A stretch of DNA of 10,100 bases from Bacteroidota bacterium (GCA_028875955.1 JAGWTX010000042.1:1-10100); one strand, 5' to 3'; shown: positions 1-6,832, counted from the stretch's first letter. Numbers and translations: made by a program. The notes: a model not told the origin generated them from the sequence alone.

Positions 1-30
1 GCTCCTGAGAATGGGATAACGCTATTGTTA

Positions 31-300
31 TTACCAACTGGCTTTTTTCACACCAGGTATCATACCATTCAATGCCATATCGCGGAACATAATCCTTGAG
101 AGACCGAAGTATCTCATATATCCTCTGGGGCGACCGGTTAATTGACAACGGTTCTTCAACCTTACGGGTGATGCGTTTTTAGGAAGCAGATCCAAAGCTG
201 CGTAATCACCGGCTGCTTTTAAAGCGGCACGTTTTTCTGCATATTTGGCAACTGTTTTCTCACGCTTGTGTTGCCTGGCTGTAATTGATTTTTTTGCCAT
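31..300 (-). CDS. rpsN: 30S ribosomal protein S14 (zinc-free short form)
   Basis: S14 of the 30S head, which contacts 16S rRNA together with S3 and S10. The 89-residue product starts MAKKSITARQHKRE and ends with the conserved S14 block: KNRCQLTGRPRGYMRYFGLSR at about residues 49-69, then the closing GMIPGVKKASW. Only one cysteine is present, so the paired CxxC zinc ligands of the 61-residue zinc form are missing; it is also shorter than the roughly 101-residue zinc-free form of E. coli. The ATG at 300 is the family start, 6 bases after the rplE stop, with no Shine-Dalgarno sequence. It is the last complete gene of the cluster here. Bases 1-30 lie downstream of its TAA stop and contain no minus-strand ATG, so the expected next gene, rpsH, begins outside the window. 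Confidence 0.98.
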   Translation of the reverse strand: MAKKSITARQHKREKTVAKYAEKRAALKAAGDYAALDLLPKNASPVRLKNRCQLTGRPRGYMRYFGLSRIMFRDMALNGMIPGVKKASW

Positions 301-306
301 GTGATA

Positions 307-882
307 TTAGTTATTTTCTTTTTTAGCATTTTTGAAAGGCATTCCCAACTCTTTCAGCAGTTCATAGGCTTCTTCGTTGGTGCCTGCGGTTGTTACGAAA
401 GTGATGTCAAGACCGGTGATCTTGTTCACCTTATCGATATCGATCTCAGGAAAAATGATTTGTTCGGTAACGCCCAGTGTATAGTTTCCACGGCCGTCAA
501 ACGCCTTATCGCTGATTCCTTTGAAATCACGTACACGTGGTAAGGCTACGGATACCAACCTGTCAAGGAATTCATACATCTTTTCACCACGTAATGTTAC
601 ACGGGCACCGATCGGCATTCCCTTACGCAGTTTGAAATTGGAGATATCCTTTTTTGACATGGTAGGAACCGCTTTCTGACCGGTGATCATGTTCAGCTCT
701 TCCACAGCGATATCAACCAGTTTCTTATCTGTTACAGCCCCGTTTACACCGCGGTTGATACAGATTTTTTCCAGTTTAGGCGCCTGCATTACAGTTTTGT
801 ATGCAAACTTCTTCATTAAGGCAGGTATCACATCTTTGGTATACTTATCTGCCAATCTCGGAGTGTATTTTACAGTACTCAT
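307..882 (-). CDS. rplE: 50S ribosomal protein L5
   Basis: L5 of the central protuberance, which binds 5S rRNA and contacts the P-site tRNA. The 191 residues carry family blocks in order: VMQAPKLEKICINRGV (about 31-46), a SGQK-like MITGQKAVPT (65-74), LRKGMPIGARVTLRG (86-100), LPRVRDFKGIS (about 114-124), FDGRGNYTLGVTEQIIFPEID (about 129-149) and GLDITFVTTA (157-166). It is about 12 residues longer than E. coli L5 (179), mostly through a polar tail ending KNAKKENN. Its ATG overlaps the rplX stop by one base (TAATG), which suggests translational coupling. A GGGGAGG stretch ends about 10 bases before the ATG, but it also encodes Gly-Glu near the end of L24, so it may be coincidental. Confidence 0.99.
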   Translation of the reverse strand: MSTVKYTPRLADKYTKDVIPALMKKFAYKTVMQAPKLEKICINRGVNGAVTDKKLVDIAVEELNMITGQKAVPTMSKKDISNFKLRKGMPIGARVTLRGEKMYEFLDRLVSVALPRVRDFKGISDKAFDGRGNYTLGVTEQIIFPEIDIDKVNKITGLDITFVTTAGTNEEAYELLKELGMPFKNAKKENN

Positions 883-1220
883 TATTTGATTACCTCCCCT
901 GATTTTTTAGAAATACGAACTAATTTTCCGTTTTCGCGTGTACGCTTGGCTTTGGTAGGCTCAGATTTTTTGGCATCCCACAGCATCACATTACTGATAC
1001 TGATGGAGGCTTCGATCTTAACAATACCACCCTTGGTGTTATTGGCAGATGGCTTGGTATGCTTGGTAGCAATATTTACACCTTCTACCACCACACGGCC
1101 TTTGTCAACAATAACTTCCAACACCTTACGGGGCTTTTTCAAGTCCTTGTCATCACCGGCAATCACTACAACAGAGTCGCCTTTTTTGATGTTGAATTTG
1201 GGTTTGAATCTTGTACTCAT
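882..1220 (-). CDS. rplX: 50S ribosomal protein L24
   Basis: L24, an early assembly protein that binds 23S rRNA near the tunnel exit. The 112 residues begin MSTRFKPKFNIKKGDSVVVI. A KOW-type segment (about residues 12-40: KKGDSVVVIAGDDKD followed by GRVVVEGVNIATKH) is typical, as is the GGIVKIEASISISNVML block at about 64-80. The length is close to the 104-residue E. coli protein, with a short basic tail. The stop codon shares one base with the rplE start. Upstream, between this gene and rplN, lie 68 bases with a 7-base-period repeat, which is unusual for this normally tight junction. Confidence 0.98.
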   Translation of the reverse strand: MSTRFKPKFNIKKGDSVVVIAGDDKDLKKPRKVLEVIVDKGRVVVEGVNIATKHTKPSANNTKGGIVKIEASISISNVMLWDAKKSEPTKAKRTRENGKLVRISKKSGEVIK

Positions 1221-1234
1221 TTTTTTATGCTTAA

Positions 1235-1262
1235 AGCTTAACGCTAAACGCTGTTCGCTTAG
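1235..1262. repeat. Heptamer-period repeat in the rplN-rplX gap
   Basis: The + strand reads AGCTTAA, CGCTAAA, CGCTGTT, CGCTTAG as four consecutive 7-base units, the last three all beginning CGCT, and is followed by CTTAAAT. The block fills most of the 68-base gap between rplN and rplX. It would be transcribed within the polycistronic mRNA. I see no promoter or terminator in it. A short sequence-repeat origin is the simplest reading. Confidence 0.7.
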
Positions 1263-1288
1263 CTTAAATTTTTGTCTTTGTTAATGGC

Positions 1289-1657
1289 TTACAATACCTC
1301 AGGCGCCAATGAAATGATTTTCATGTATCCCTTATCACGCAACTCTCTGGCAACTGGCCCGAAAATACGGGTACCGCGAGGCTCATCCGAGTTATTCAGT
1401 AACACAACCGCATTATCATCAAAACGGATATAGGATCCGTCTTTCCGACGCAATTTGTTTTTTGTACGAACGATAACTGCTTTGGATACCGTACCTTTTT
1501 TTACGCCACCGGCAGGGATCGCATCTTTTACAGTTACAACAATCTTATCACCAATCTTGGCGTAGTCTTGTCCGCTGTTGCCCAGAACCCTGATACACAG
1601 GACTTCTTTGGCTCCACTGTTATCAGCTACATTCAATCTGCTTTCTTGCTGAATCAT
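1289..1657 (-). CDS. rplN: 50S ribosomal protein L14
   Basis: L14 sits at the subunit interface near the factor-binding face and forms an intersubunit bridge with 16S rRNA. The 122 residues match the usual length of 120-123. Visible family blocks are MIQQESRLNVADNSGAKEV (1-19), CIRVLGNSG (about 21-29), IGDKIVVTVKDAIP (36-49), VKKGTVSKAVIVRT (about 53-66), the RRKDGSYIRFDDNAVVLLN segment (about 70-88) and GTRIFGPVARELRDKGYMKI (about 95-114), ending SLAPEVL. The start is the canonical MIQ, at 1657. The gene lies 100 bases downstream of rpsQ and 68 bases before rplX, both wider than the other junctions. Confidence 0.99.
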   Translation of the reverse strand: MIQQESRLNVADNSGAKEVLCIRVLGNSGQDYAKIGDKIVVTVKDAIPAGGVKKGTVSKAVIVRTKNKLRRKDGSYIRFDDNAVVLLNNSDEPRGTRIFGPVARELRDKGYMKIISLAPEVL

Positions 1658-1720
1658 CTTTTTTAGCTTTGAGGCCGGTCTTTCAACCTGGCATTTATAA
1701 CAATTTGTTTATCAGAGGCT

Positions 1721-1730
1721 GGTGCGCACC
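1721..1730. repeat. Palindrome in the rpsQ-rplN gap
   Basis: GGTGCGCACC is a perfect 10-base palindrome in the 100-base gap between rpsQ and rplN (1658-1757). It is followed by a G/C-rich run containing GGGCAGGCAGACAGC. The gap has no minus-strand start that looks genic and no Bacteroidota promoter motif. The palindrome could be a protein site or a weak hairpin; its function is unknown. Confidence 0.5.
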
Positions 1731-1757
1731 ATGGGCAGGCAGACAGCATGTAAAAGC

Positions 1758-2015
1758 TTATTTCGCTTTTTCGATCACTTCTACCAGTCTCCAGCGTTTT
1801 GTTTTGCTGAGAGGACGAGTTTCCATGATTTTTACAACATCCCCGATCGTACACTCACTCTTTTCATCATGAGCATGGAACTTGGTTGTTTTCTTTACGA
1901 ACTTACCATAGATAGGGTGTTTTACTTTTCTTTCTACAGCTACTGTAATGGTTTTTGCCATCTTATCGCTGGTAACCACCCCGGTCCTTGTTTTACGCAA
2001 ATTTCTTTCCGCCAT
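1758..2015 (-). CDS. rpsQ: 30S ribosomal protein S17
   Basis: S17 is a primary 16S rRNA-binding protein of the 30S body, with an OB fold. The 85 residues (E. coli: 84) start MAERNLRKTRTGVVTSDKMAKTI. They carry the family signature around KHPIYGKFVKKTTKFHAHDE (about residues 33-52), then GDVVKIMETRPLSKTKRWRL at about 58-77. The gap to the upstream rpmC is 17 bases. No Shine-Dalgarno sequence precedes the start. Downstream there is a 100-base spacer before rplN. Confidence 0.99.
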   Translation of the reverse strand: MAERNLRKTRTGVVTSDKMAKTITVAVERKVKHPIYGKFVKKTTKFHAHDEKSECTIGDVVKIMETRPLSKTKRWRLVEVIEKAK

Positions 2016-2032
2016 TGTTTTTGATTTATGGT

Positions 2033-2248
2033 TTAGATACCCATTTCTTTTTTCTTCAATTCCGTCTGTAAACGGGCGATATCCCTGCGGAGACCGCGAA
2101 TATTCATCGGATTTTCCAGCGGAGAGATTGCATGAGCAAACTCAAGCTTTTTTAAGCGTAACTGGTCTTCCTGGATCTTTGTTTTCAGATCAGCTATATT
2201 CAGGTCTTTGATAGACCTGTTAAACTCGTATGTCTGTTTGTTTGCCAT
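2033..2248 (-). CDS. rpmC: 50S ribosomal protein L29
   Basis: L29 is a small two-helix protein at the tunnel exit next to L23, near where signal recognition particle and trigger factor dock. The 71 residues contain the usual first helix (LNIADLKTKIQEDQLRLKKLEFAHA, about 16-40), a short turn with NPMNIRGLRRDIARLQTEL (about 46-64), and a lysine-rich end. It is slightly longer than E. coli L29 (63) because of an N-terminal MANKQTYEFNRSIKD stretch. The ATG at 2248 is the only reasonable start and lies 12 bases after rplP. Confidence 0.98.
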   Translation of the reverse strand: MANKQTYEFNRSIKDLNIADLKTKIQEDQLRLKKLEFAHAISPLENPMNIRGLRRDIARLQTELKKKEMGI

Positions 2249-2260
2249 TGTGTCTGATTT

Positions 2261-2680
2261 TTATGCTTGCAAATCTCTTCTTACGACGAACTTGGTTGCA
2301 ATTGGTAATTTTTGTGCGGCCAGTCCCATTGCCTCTTTGGCAACGGCTTCCGTAACACCATCGCATTCGAAGATGATACGTCCTGGTTCTACAACAGCAG
2401 CCCAGAATTCAGGATTACCTTTACCCTTACCCATCCTTACCTCGGCTGGCTTACGGGTAATGATCTTATCAGGGAAAATCCGGATCCATACATTCCCTTC
2501 TCTCTTCATGGCACGTGTCATGGCCTGACGGGCAGATTCAATCTGACGATTGGTCAACCAGATGGGTTCCAATGCCTTCAGTGCAAAAGATCCGAAAGAA
2601 ATGGAGGCACCGCGCTTGGCAACCTCGCGAATACGACCCTTTTGCTGCTTCCTATGCTTACTTCTTTTAGGCTGTAACAT
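2261..2680 (-). CDS. rplP: 50S ribosomal protein L16
   Basis: L16 binds 23S rRNA near the A site and helps organise the peptidyl-transferase centre and tRNA accommodation. The 139 residues (E. coli: 136) start MLQPKRSKHRKQQKGR and contain the family blocks IESARQAMTRAMKREGNVWIRIFPDK (about 47-72) and KPAEVRMGKGKGNPEFW (77-93). Arg82 in VRMGKGKG corresponds to the arginine hydroxylated in E. coli L16; whether it is modified here cannot be seen. The closing LPIATKFVVR is typical. The start at 2680 follows a 117-base gap after rpsC that contains an inverted repeat. Confidence 0.99.
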   Translation of the reverse strand: MLQPKRSKHRKQQKGRIREVAKRGASISFGSFALKALEPIWLTNRQIESARQAMTRAMKREGNVWIRIFPDKIITRKPAEVRMGKGKGNPEFWAAVVEPGRIIFECDGVTEAVAKEAMGLAAQKLPIATKFVVRRDLQA

Positions 2681-2686
2681 TTATTT

Positions 2687-2790
2687 CAATTTGAAAATTC
2701 GTTAATTTGATCCCGTATCACCGGGAGAAAATGCTTATTATAATCATGTGATAATCTGAAATTGTTTCAAATTGCCACATTTTCAAATTC
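2687..2790. repeat. Inverted repeat in the rpsC-rplP gap
   Basis: The 117-base gap 2681-2797 between rpsC and rplP is A/T-rich and carries AATTTGAAAAT at 2688-2698 and its exact reverse complement ATTTTCAAATT at 2779-2789. A smaller stem lies inside (TCCCG at 2710-2714 against CGGGA at 2721-2725, loop 6). More TTTCAAATTG copies sit near 2765-2774. No gene and no TAnnTTTG promoter were seen. The shape suggests a dispersed intergenic repeat; a read-through attenuator is possible, but there is no U-tract. Confidence 0.65.
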
Positions 2791-2797
2791 TTGGCTG

Positions 2798-3607
2798 CTA
2801 GCTTCTGCGTCCACCACCGCCGCGATTGTCTCCACCACGACCACCTCTGTCTCCGCCACCGCCACCTCTGCGGTCATCCCTTCTGTCGCCACCTGGTCTT
2901 CTTTCATCACCGGCCCTGTCTCTTCTATCGCTCATGTCATTCTTACCGCCTACAAAATTCGGGTTCAGTTCACGCTTACCCAGTACTTCTCCCTTACAGA
3001 TCCATACCTTGATACCGATTTTACCATATACAGTCTGAGCGAAAACATTTGCGTAATCAATATCCATACGGAATGTATGCAAAGGCGTACGACCCTGTTT
3101 GAACTCTTCGCTACGGGCAATCTCAGATCCACCCAAACGACCGCTGAGTTTTACCTTGATACCTTCTGCACCCATACGCAGGGTTGAGGCAATGGCCATC
3201 TTGGTAGCACGTTTGAAATTGATACGGTTTTCAATCTGTCTTGCGATGGTGTCACCAACGATGGTGGCATCCAGCTCAGGACGGCGGATCTCCAGGATAT
3301 TAATCTGAACATCTTCCTTACCGGTTAATTTCTTCAGTTCTTCCTTGATACGGTCAACTTCCCCACCACCTTTACCGATAATGATACCCGGCTTGGAAGT
3401 ATGAATGGTTACAATTAACTTACCCAGTGTACGCTCAATAACAATTTTGGCAATACCACCTTTGTTAATACGGGCACTCAGGTAAGTACGGATCTTATGA
3501 TCCTCAATCAACTTTGATGCGTAGTCTTTCTTACTACCATACCAGTTGCTGTCCCATCCGCGGATGATACCTAACCTGTTACCAATTGGATTTGCTTTCT
3601 GACCCAT
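2798..3607 (-). CDS. rpsC: 30S ribosomal protein S3 with Arg/Gly-rich tail
   Basis: S3 lies at the mRNA entry channel of the 30S head. The start MGQKANPIGNRLGIIRGWDS is canonical. A KH RNA-binding domain carries the GxxG loop at residues 78-81 (GKGG, within KPGIIIGKGG). The C-terminal domain includes GIKVKLSGRLGGSEIARSE (149-167) and GRTPLHTFRMDIDYA (172-186), ending near KVWICKGEVLG (200-210). The product is 269 residues, against 233 in E. coli. The excess is a low-complexity tail from about residue 226 to 269, made almost only of Arg, Gly and Asp, with repeated RGG and GDRR-type elements. Its codons continue the same open frame to a normal stop. The gene sits 15 bases after rplV. Confidence 0.99.
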   Translation of the reverse strand: MGQKANPIGNRLGIIRGWDSNWYGSKKDYASKLIEDHKIRTYLSARINKGGIAKIVIERTLGKLIVTIHTSKPGIIIGKGGGEVDRIKEELKKLTGKEDVQINILEIRRPELDATIVGDTIARQIENRINFKRATKMAIASTLRMGAEGIKVKLSGRLGGSEIARSEEFKQGRTPLHTFRMDIDYANVFAQTVYGKIGIKVWICKGEVLGKRELNPNFVGGKNDMSDRRDRAGDERRPGGDRRDDRRGGGGGDRGGRGGDNRGGGGRRS

Positions 3608-3622
3608 ATAATGGTTTTACAA

Positions 3623-3967
3623 TTAGTTTTTAGAATCTACGATTAATGTTACGTGGTTGCTGCGTTTACGAACCCTGTATCCGCGGCCCTGTGGTGCCGG
3701 ACGCATACGTTTCAGTACTCGACCTCCATCCACAAAAACGGTTTTTACCACCAGACCGCTGTCAGCTGCACTGGCACCGCTGTTTTTCTGCTCCCAGTTA
3801 CTGATGGCGCTTTTCAGCAATTTTGCCAACGGGGTGGCATTGTGCTGAGGATGGTGTTCCAGAATAGCCAGGGCTTTCTCAACTTCCATTCCACGGATCA
3901 CATCAGCCAGCAAACGCATTTTGCGCGGGCCGGTTGGGTAATTGTTCAGTTTTGCTACTGCTTCCAT
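3623..3967 (-). CDS. rplV: 50S ribosomal protein L22
   Basis: L22 lines the peptide exit tunnel with a long beta hairpin opposite L4. The 114 residues (E. coli: 110) start MEAVAKLNNYPTGPRKMRLLADVIRGMEVEKAL, matching the family's P-R-K-x-R-L-(V/L)-(A/V)-D-x-I-R-G block. The hairpin is visible as FVDGGRVLKRMRPAPQGRGYRVRKRSNHV at about residues 78-106, with the basic tip around RPAPQGRG. The ATG at 3967 is chosen because it gives the family's usual N-terminal length. It follows an 89-base gap after rpsS that carries repeats, and it leads closely into rpsC. Confidence 0.98.
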   Translation of the reverse strand: MEAVAKLNNYPTGPRKMRLLADVIRGMEVEKALAILEHHPQHNATPLAKLLKSAISNWEQKNSGASAADSGLVVKTVFVDGGRVLKRMRPAPQGRGYRVRKRSNHVTLIVDSKN

Positions 3968-3977
3968 TTCTTTTATC

Positions 3978-4051
3978 GTTTGGAGTTTGGAGTTTGGAGT
4001 TTGGGGTTTGTTCAGAGATTAACTCCAAACACCTAACTCCAAACACCTAAC
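3978..4051. repeat. Tandem and inverted repeat in the rpsS-rplV gap
   Basis: Three exact GTTTGGA units run from 3978 to 3998, followed by GTTTGGG (3999-4005) and a partial GTTTG. After 10 unique bases come two exact copies of AACTCCAAACACCT (4021-4034 and 4035-4048) and a partial AAC. The right half contains GTTTGGAGTT in reverse complement, so the two halves can pair as a long hairpin in the mRNA. The block fills nearly all of the 89-base gap. I recall similar runs as common intergenic repeats in Bacteroidota genomes; that is memory, not a search. Confidence 0.88.
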
Positions 4052-4056
4052 ATGTT

Positions 4057-4326
4057 TTATTTCTTAGATCCTGCGTGTCCTCTGAAATTACGGGTAGGGG
4101 CAAATTCACCTAATTTGTGTCCTACCATGAATTCCGTTACATAAACAGGGATAAACTTGTTTCCGTTGTGCACAGCAAATGTGTGTCCAACAAAATCAGG
4201 TGTAATGGTGCTGCGACGGCTCCAGGTTTTGATAACACCTTTCTTTGTTTTTCCGTCGTTTATCGCAACAATTTTACCTTCTAAGTTTGCGTCTACGTAA
4301 GGACCTTTTTTTATCGAACGACCCAT
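4057..4326 (-). CDS. rpsS: 30S ribosomal protein S19
   Basis: S19 in the 30S head contacts 16S rRNA with S13 and touches L5 of the 50S across a bridge. The 89 residues (E. coli: 92) start MGRSIKKGPYVDANL. The family signature is clear: TWSRRSTITPDFVGHTFAVHNG at about residues 34-55, then VTEFMVGHKLGEFAPTRNFRGH (about 63-84). The C-terminus is GSKK. It lies 16 bases after rplB. The gap to the next gene, rplV, is occupied by the GTTTGGA repeat. Confidence 0.99.
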   Translation of the reverse strand: MGRSIKKGPYVDANLEGKIVAINDGKTKKGVIKTWSRRSTITPDFVGHTFAVHNGNKFIPVYVTEFMVGHKLGEFAPTRNFRGHAGSKK

Positions 4327-4342
4327 ATTGTTAAATTGAAAA

Positions 4343-5182
4343 TTATTTAGCTAATTTTTTTCCGTCTCTGCGCTGGATGATCAGTTTGTCACTTCCTTTT
4401 CCTTTGGTACGTGTCTTCTCTCCTTTTGCATATTTACCGGTTCTGCTTCTTGGGTGACCACCGGAGGCTTTACCTTCACCACCACCCATCGGGTGATCTA
4501 CGGGGTTCATGGCAACACCACGAACACGGGGACGGATACCTTTCCAACGGTTCTTTCCTGCTTTACCGGCAGTTTCCAGGTTATGGTCGCTGTTGGAAAC
4601 CACACCTACTGTCGCATAACAGTTGATCAGCACTTTTCTCAATTCACCGGAAGGCATTTTCAATACTGCGTATTTTTCTTCCTTATTGGCCAGCTGAGCG
4701 GAAGCACCGGCACTCCGTACCATCTTACCTCCCTGACCGGGCTGTAATTCGATATTATGAATCATGGTACCCAGTGGCATGTTTTTCATCAACAATGCAT
4801 TCCCGATTTCAGGAACCGCATCATCGCCTGAAATCACATCCGCTCCCACTTGCAAACCCTGTGGGGCGATGATGTATCTTTTCTCTCCATCTGTATATTG
4901 CAGCAAAGCGATAAAAGCGGTACGGTTGGGATCATATTCGATGGAAACCACTTTGGCAGTGATTCCTTTTTTGTCTCTTTTGAAATCAATGATCCGGTAA
5001 TGGTGTTTGTTTCCACCACCCATATAACGGGATACCCGACGGCCCTGGAAATTACGGCCGGCTGTATTTTTCTGAGGCTCCAACAGACTCTTTTCAGGGT
5101 CCATGGTAGTGATCTCAGCATAAGCATTGCCAATTCTCCAACGGGTTCCTGCTGTGATTGGTTTGTACTTTTTAAGTGCCAT
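4343..5182 (-). CDS. rplB: 50S ribosomal protein L2
   Basis: L2 is a primary 23S rRNA-binding protein close to the peptidyl-transferase centre. The 279 residues (E. coli: 273) show the N-terminal GRNFQGRRVSRYMGGGNKHHYR block (about 42-63), the OB-fold and SH3-like core, and the C-terminal signature AMNPVDHPMGGGEGK (224-238). His230 corresponds to the conserved His229 of E. coli L2 (numbered without Met). The second His of the E. coli HPHGGGEG motif is Met here. The gene is 44 bases after rplW; that gap has a small AGCT-CCGC-AGCT stem near 5210-5221 and nothing else. Confidence 0.99.
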   Translation of the reverse strand: MALKKYKPITAGTRWRIGNAYAEITTMDPEKSLLEPQKNTAGRNFQGRRVSRYMGGGNKHHYRIIDFKRDKKGITAKVVSIEYDPNRTAFIALLQYTDGEKRYIIAPQGLQVGADVISGDDAVPEIGNALLMKNMPLGTMIHNIELQPGQGGKMVRSAGASAQLANKEEKYAVLKMPSGELRKVLINCYATVGVVSNSDHNLETAGKAGKNRWKGIRPRVRGVAMNPVDHPMGGGEGKASGGHPRSRTGKYAKGEKTRTKGKGSDKLIIQRRDGKKLAK

Positions 5183-5226
5183 TGTCTACTCTTTTTATTA
5201 CGGAATTTTCAGCTCCGCAGCTATAA

Positions 5227-5526
5227 TTAAATATTTGAATACAGATCGATGGTTTCGCCATCGGCTACTGTTACCAGCGCTTTTTTATAGGCACTTTTCA
5301 TGCCCTGAATGAAACCGGCTTTTGTATAACGGGTTTTATTCTTTCCGGGAACCACAGCTGTGTTTACATCCACAACATTTACACCGTAGAATTCTTCTAC
5401 TGCTTTTTTGATTTCCAGTTTATTAGCCCTGCGGTCTACTTTAAAAGCATACCTTCTTAATTTTTCCTGTTGAGCGTTTGCTTTTTCAGTCAAAATGGGT
5501 TTTATCAATACTTCAGTCAGTTTCAT
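5227..5526 (-). CDS. rplW: 50S ribosomal protein L23
   Basis: L23 sits at the tunnel exit and is the docking site for trigger factor and SRP. The 99 residues match the usual 95-100. The start MKLTEVLIKPILTEKANAQQE contains the family's I-x-P-x-(I/L)-T-E-K element (residues 8-15). It is followed by YAFKVDRRANKLEIKKAVEEFYGVNVVDVNT (about 26-56) and a basic loop GKNKTRYTKAGF (62-73). The gene is 27 bases downstream of rplD, with no Shine-Dalgarno sequence. Confidence 0.98.
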   Translation of the reverse strand: MKLTEVLIKPILTEKANAQQEKLRRYAFKVDRRANKLEIKKAVEEFYGVNVVDVNTAVVPGKNKTRYTKAGFIQGMKSAYKKALVTVADGETIDLYSNI

Positions 5527-5553
5527 TTGTATCTGTTTGAAACGTTACTTAAA

Positions 5554-6192
5554 TTAGGCTTCAGCACCAGCTTCTTCTTCTACGAAGATTTTGGCGGTAT
5601 TTTCAGTGATTACAAGCACATCCGCATTCATGATCTCATACGTGTTGATGTCGGCAAGTAAAGAACTGGTTATGTTTGGAATATTACGTGTGCTCAGGTA
5701 CAGGTTATCATTGTACTCAGGTAACACGATCAATGTTTTCTTGTCAGCCACTTTCAGGTTATTCATAATATCCACCACCTGTTTGGTTTTTGGCGCATCC
5801 ATGCTGATCTCCTCCACCACGATGATGGCGCTTTCCTTTGCCTTGTAGCTTAAAGCAGAGATTTTAGCCAGATCTTTCACCTTACGATTCAGTTTGAAAT
5901 CATAAGAATGCGGTTTGGGTCCGAAAATGGTACCACCACCCTTGTACAGGGGGTTACGGATATTACCCTTACGTGCGCCACCGGTACCTTTCTGCTTGTG
6001 CAGCTTACGGCTGGCACCCTGCACTTCTGCACGGGTTTTCACCTTATGGGTACCCTGACGGCCCTGGGCCAGGTACTGTTTAACAGCCAGATAAATCACG
6101 TGATCATTGGGTTCGATACCAAAAATATCAGCGGGCAATTCAACTGATCTGCCTGTTTTCTGTCCTTGTATATTTACTACATCTACTTGCAT
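5554..6192 (-). CDS. rplD: 50S ribosomal protein L4
   Basis: L4 binds 23S rRNA and extends a loop into the exit tunnel; in E. coli it also represses its own S10 operon. The 212 residues (E. coli: 201) carry the extended basic loop RKLHKQKGTGGARKGNIRNP (about 62-81) followed by KGGGTIFGPKPHSYDFKLNRKVK (about 84-106), then a globular domain with TLIVLPEYNDNLYLSTRNIPNI (about 153-174). The C-terminus ends in an acidic VEEEAGAEA tail. It lies 22 bases after rplC. I see no copy of the E. coli S10 leader structure upstream of rpsJ, so autoregulation by L4 cannot be claimed. Confidence 0.99.
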   Translation of the reverse strand: MQVDVVNIQGQKTGRSVELPADIFGIEPNDHVIYLAVKQYLAQGRQGTHKVKTRAEVQGASRKLHKQKGTGGARKGNIRNPLYKGGGTIFGPKPHSYDFKLNRKVKDLAKISALSYKAKESAIIVVEEISMDAPKTKQVVDIMNNLKVADKKTLIVLPEYNDNLYLSTRNIPNITSSLLADINTYEIMNADVLVITENTAKIFVEEEAGAEA

Positions 6193-6214
6193 GTTCTTTC
6201 AATTAAATTGGTGA

Positions 6215-6832
6215 TTACTTCTGGATTAAAACGATGGATCCGTTATGGCCAGGAACCGAACCGCTGATCAGTATATAATTCTTTTCAGGGAAGATTTTGA
6301 TCACTTTCAAACCTTTCATTTTTACCCTGTCGCCACCCATACGGCCGGCCATTCTCATGCCTTTGAATACTCTCGCAGGATAAGAAGATCCACCGATGGA
6401 TCCCGGAGCTCTTGAACGGTCATGCTGACCATGGGAAGCTTCACCCACACCGGAAAATCCATGACGTTTTACAACACCCTGGAAACCTTTTCCCTTGGTG
6501 GTACCTACTACTTCAACAGCTTCGCCTTCGGCAAATATGTCAACAGTAATGGTTTCACCCAATGCTTTTTCTATGGAATAGTTACGAAATTCTTTGACGA
6601 ATTTTTTAGCGGCAGTCTGCGCTTTGGAGAAGTGGTTCAGCTCGGCTTTGGTGGAATGTTTTTCTTTCTTGTCGCCGATAGCCAATTGTAAGGCAGTATA
6701 CCCGTCGTTCTCAACTGTTTTCACCTGGGTAACTGTGTTGGGAGCAGCTTCAATGATGGTACAAGCCGTTTGCTTGCCATCAGCAGCGAAGATGCTGGTC
6801 ATCCCGATTTTTTTACCAATAATACCTTTCAT
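6215..6832 (-). CDS. rplC: 50S ribosomal protein L3
   Basis: L3 nucleates 50S assembly and reaches toward the peptidyl-transferase centre with a long loop. The 205 residues (E. coli: 209) start MKGIIGKKIGMTSIFAADGK. They show the signature GTTKGKGFQGVVKRHGFSG (about 110-128) and the loop HGQHDRSRAPGSIGGSSYPA (about 134-153), ending near GSIVLIQK. In E. coli the loop contains a glutamine methylated by PrmB (GSIGQNQTP); the equivalent segment here is GSIGGSSYP, so that target residue is absent. Unusually, 358 non-coding bases separate its start from the rpsJ stop. Confidence 0.99.
   Translation of the reverse strand: MKGIIGKKIGMTSIFAADGKQTACTIIEAAPNTVTQVKTVENDGYTALQLAIGDKKEKHSTKAELNHFSKAQTAAKKFVKEFRNYSIEKALGETITVDIFAEGEAVEVVGTTKGKGFQGVVKRHGFSGVGEASHGQHDRSRAPGSIGGSSYPARVFKGMRMAGRMGGDRVKMKGLKVIKIFPEKNYILISGSVPGHNGSIVLIQK

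Noticed and set aside
2762..3187. Plus-strand 141-codon frame opposite the S3 gene
   Set aside because: It is the complement of the rpsC coding sequence, including the Arg/Gly-rich tail, which produces long Ser/Thr-rich antisense frames by composition.
3978..4051. CRISPR array
   Set aside because: The repeats are 7 and 14 bases, directly tandem with no spacers, and there are no cas genes in the window.
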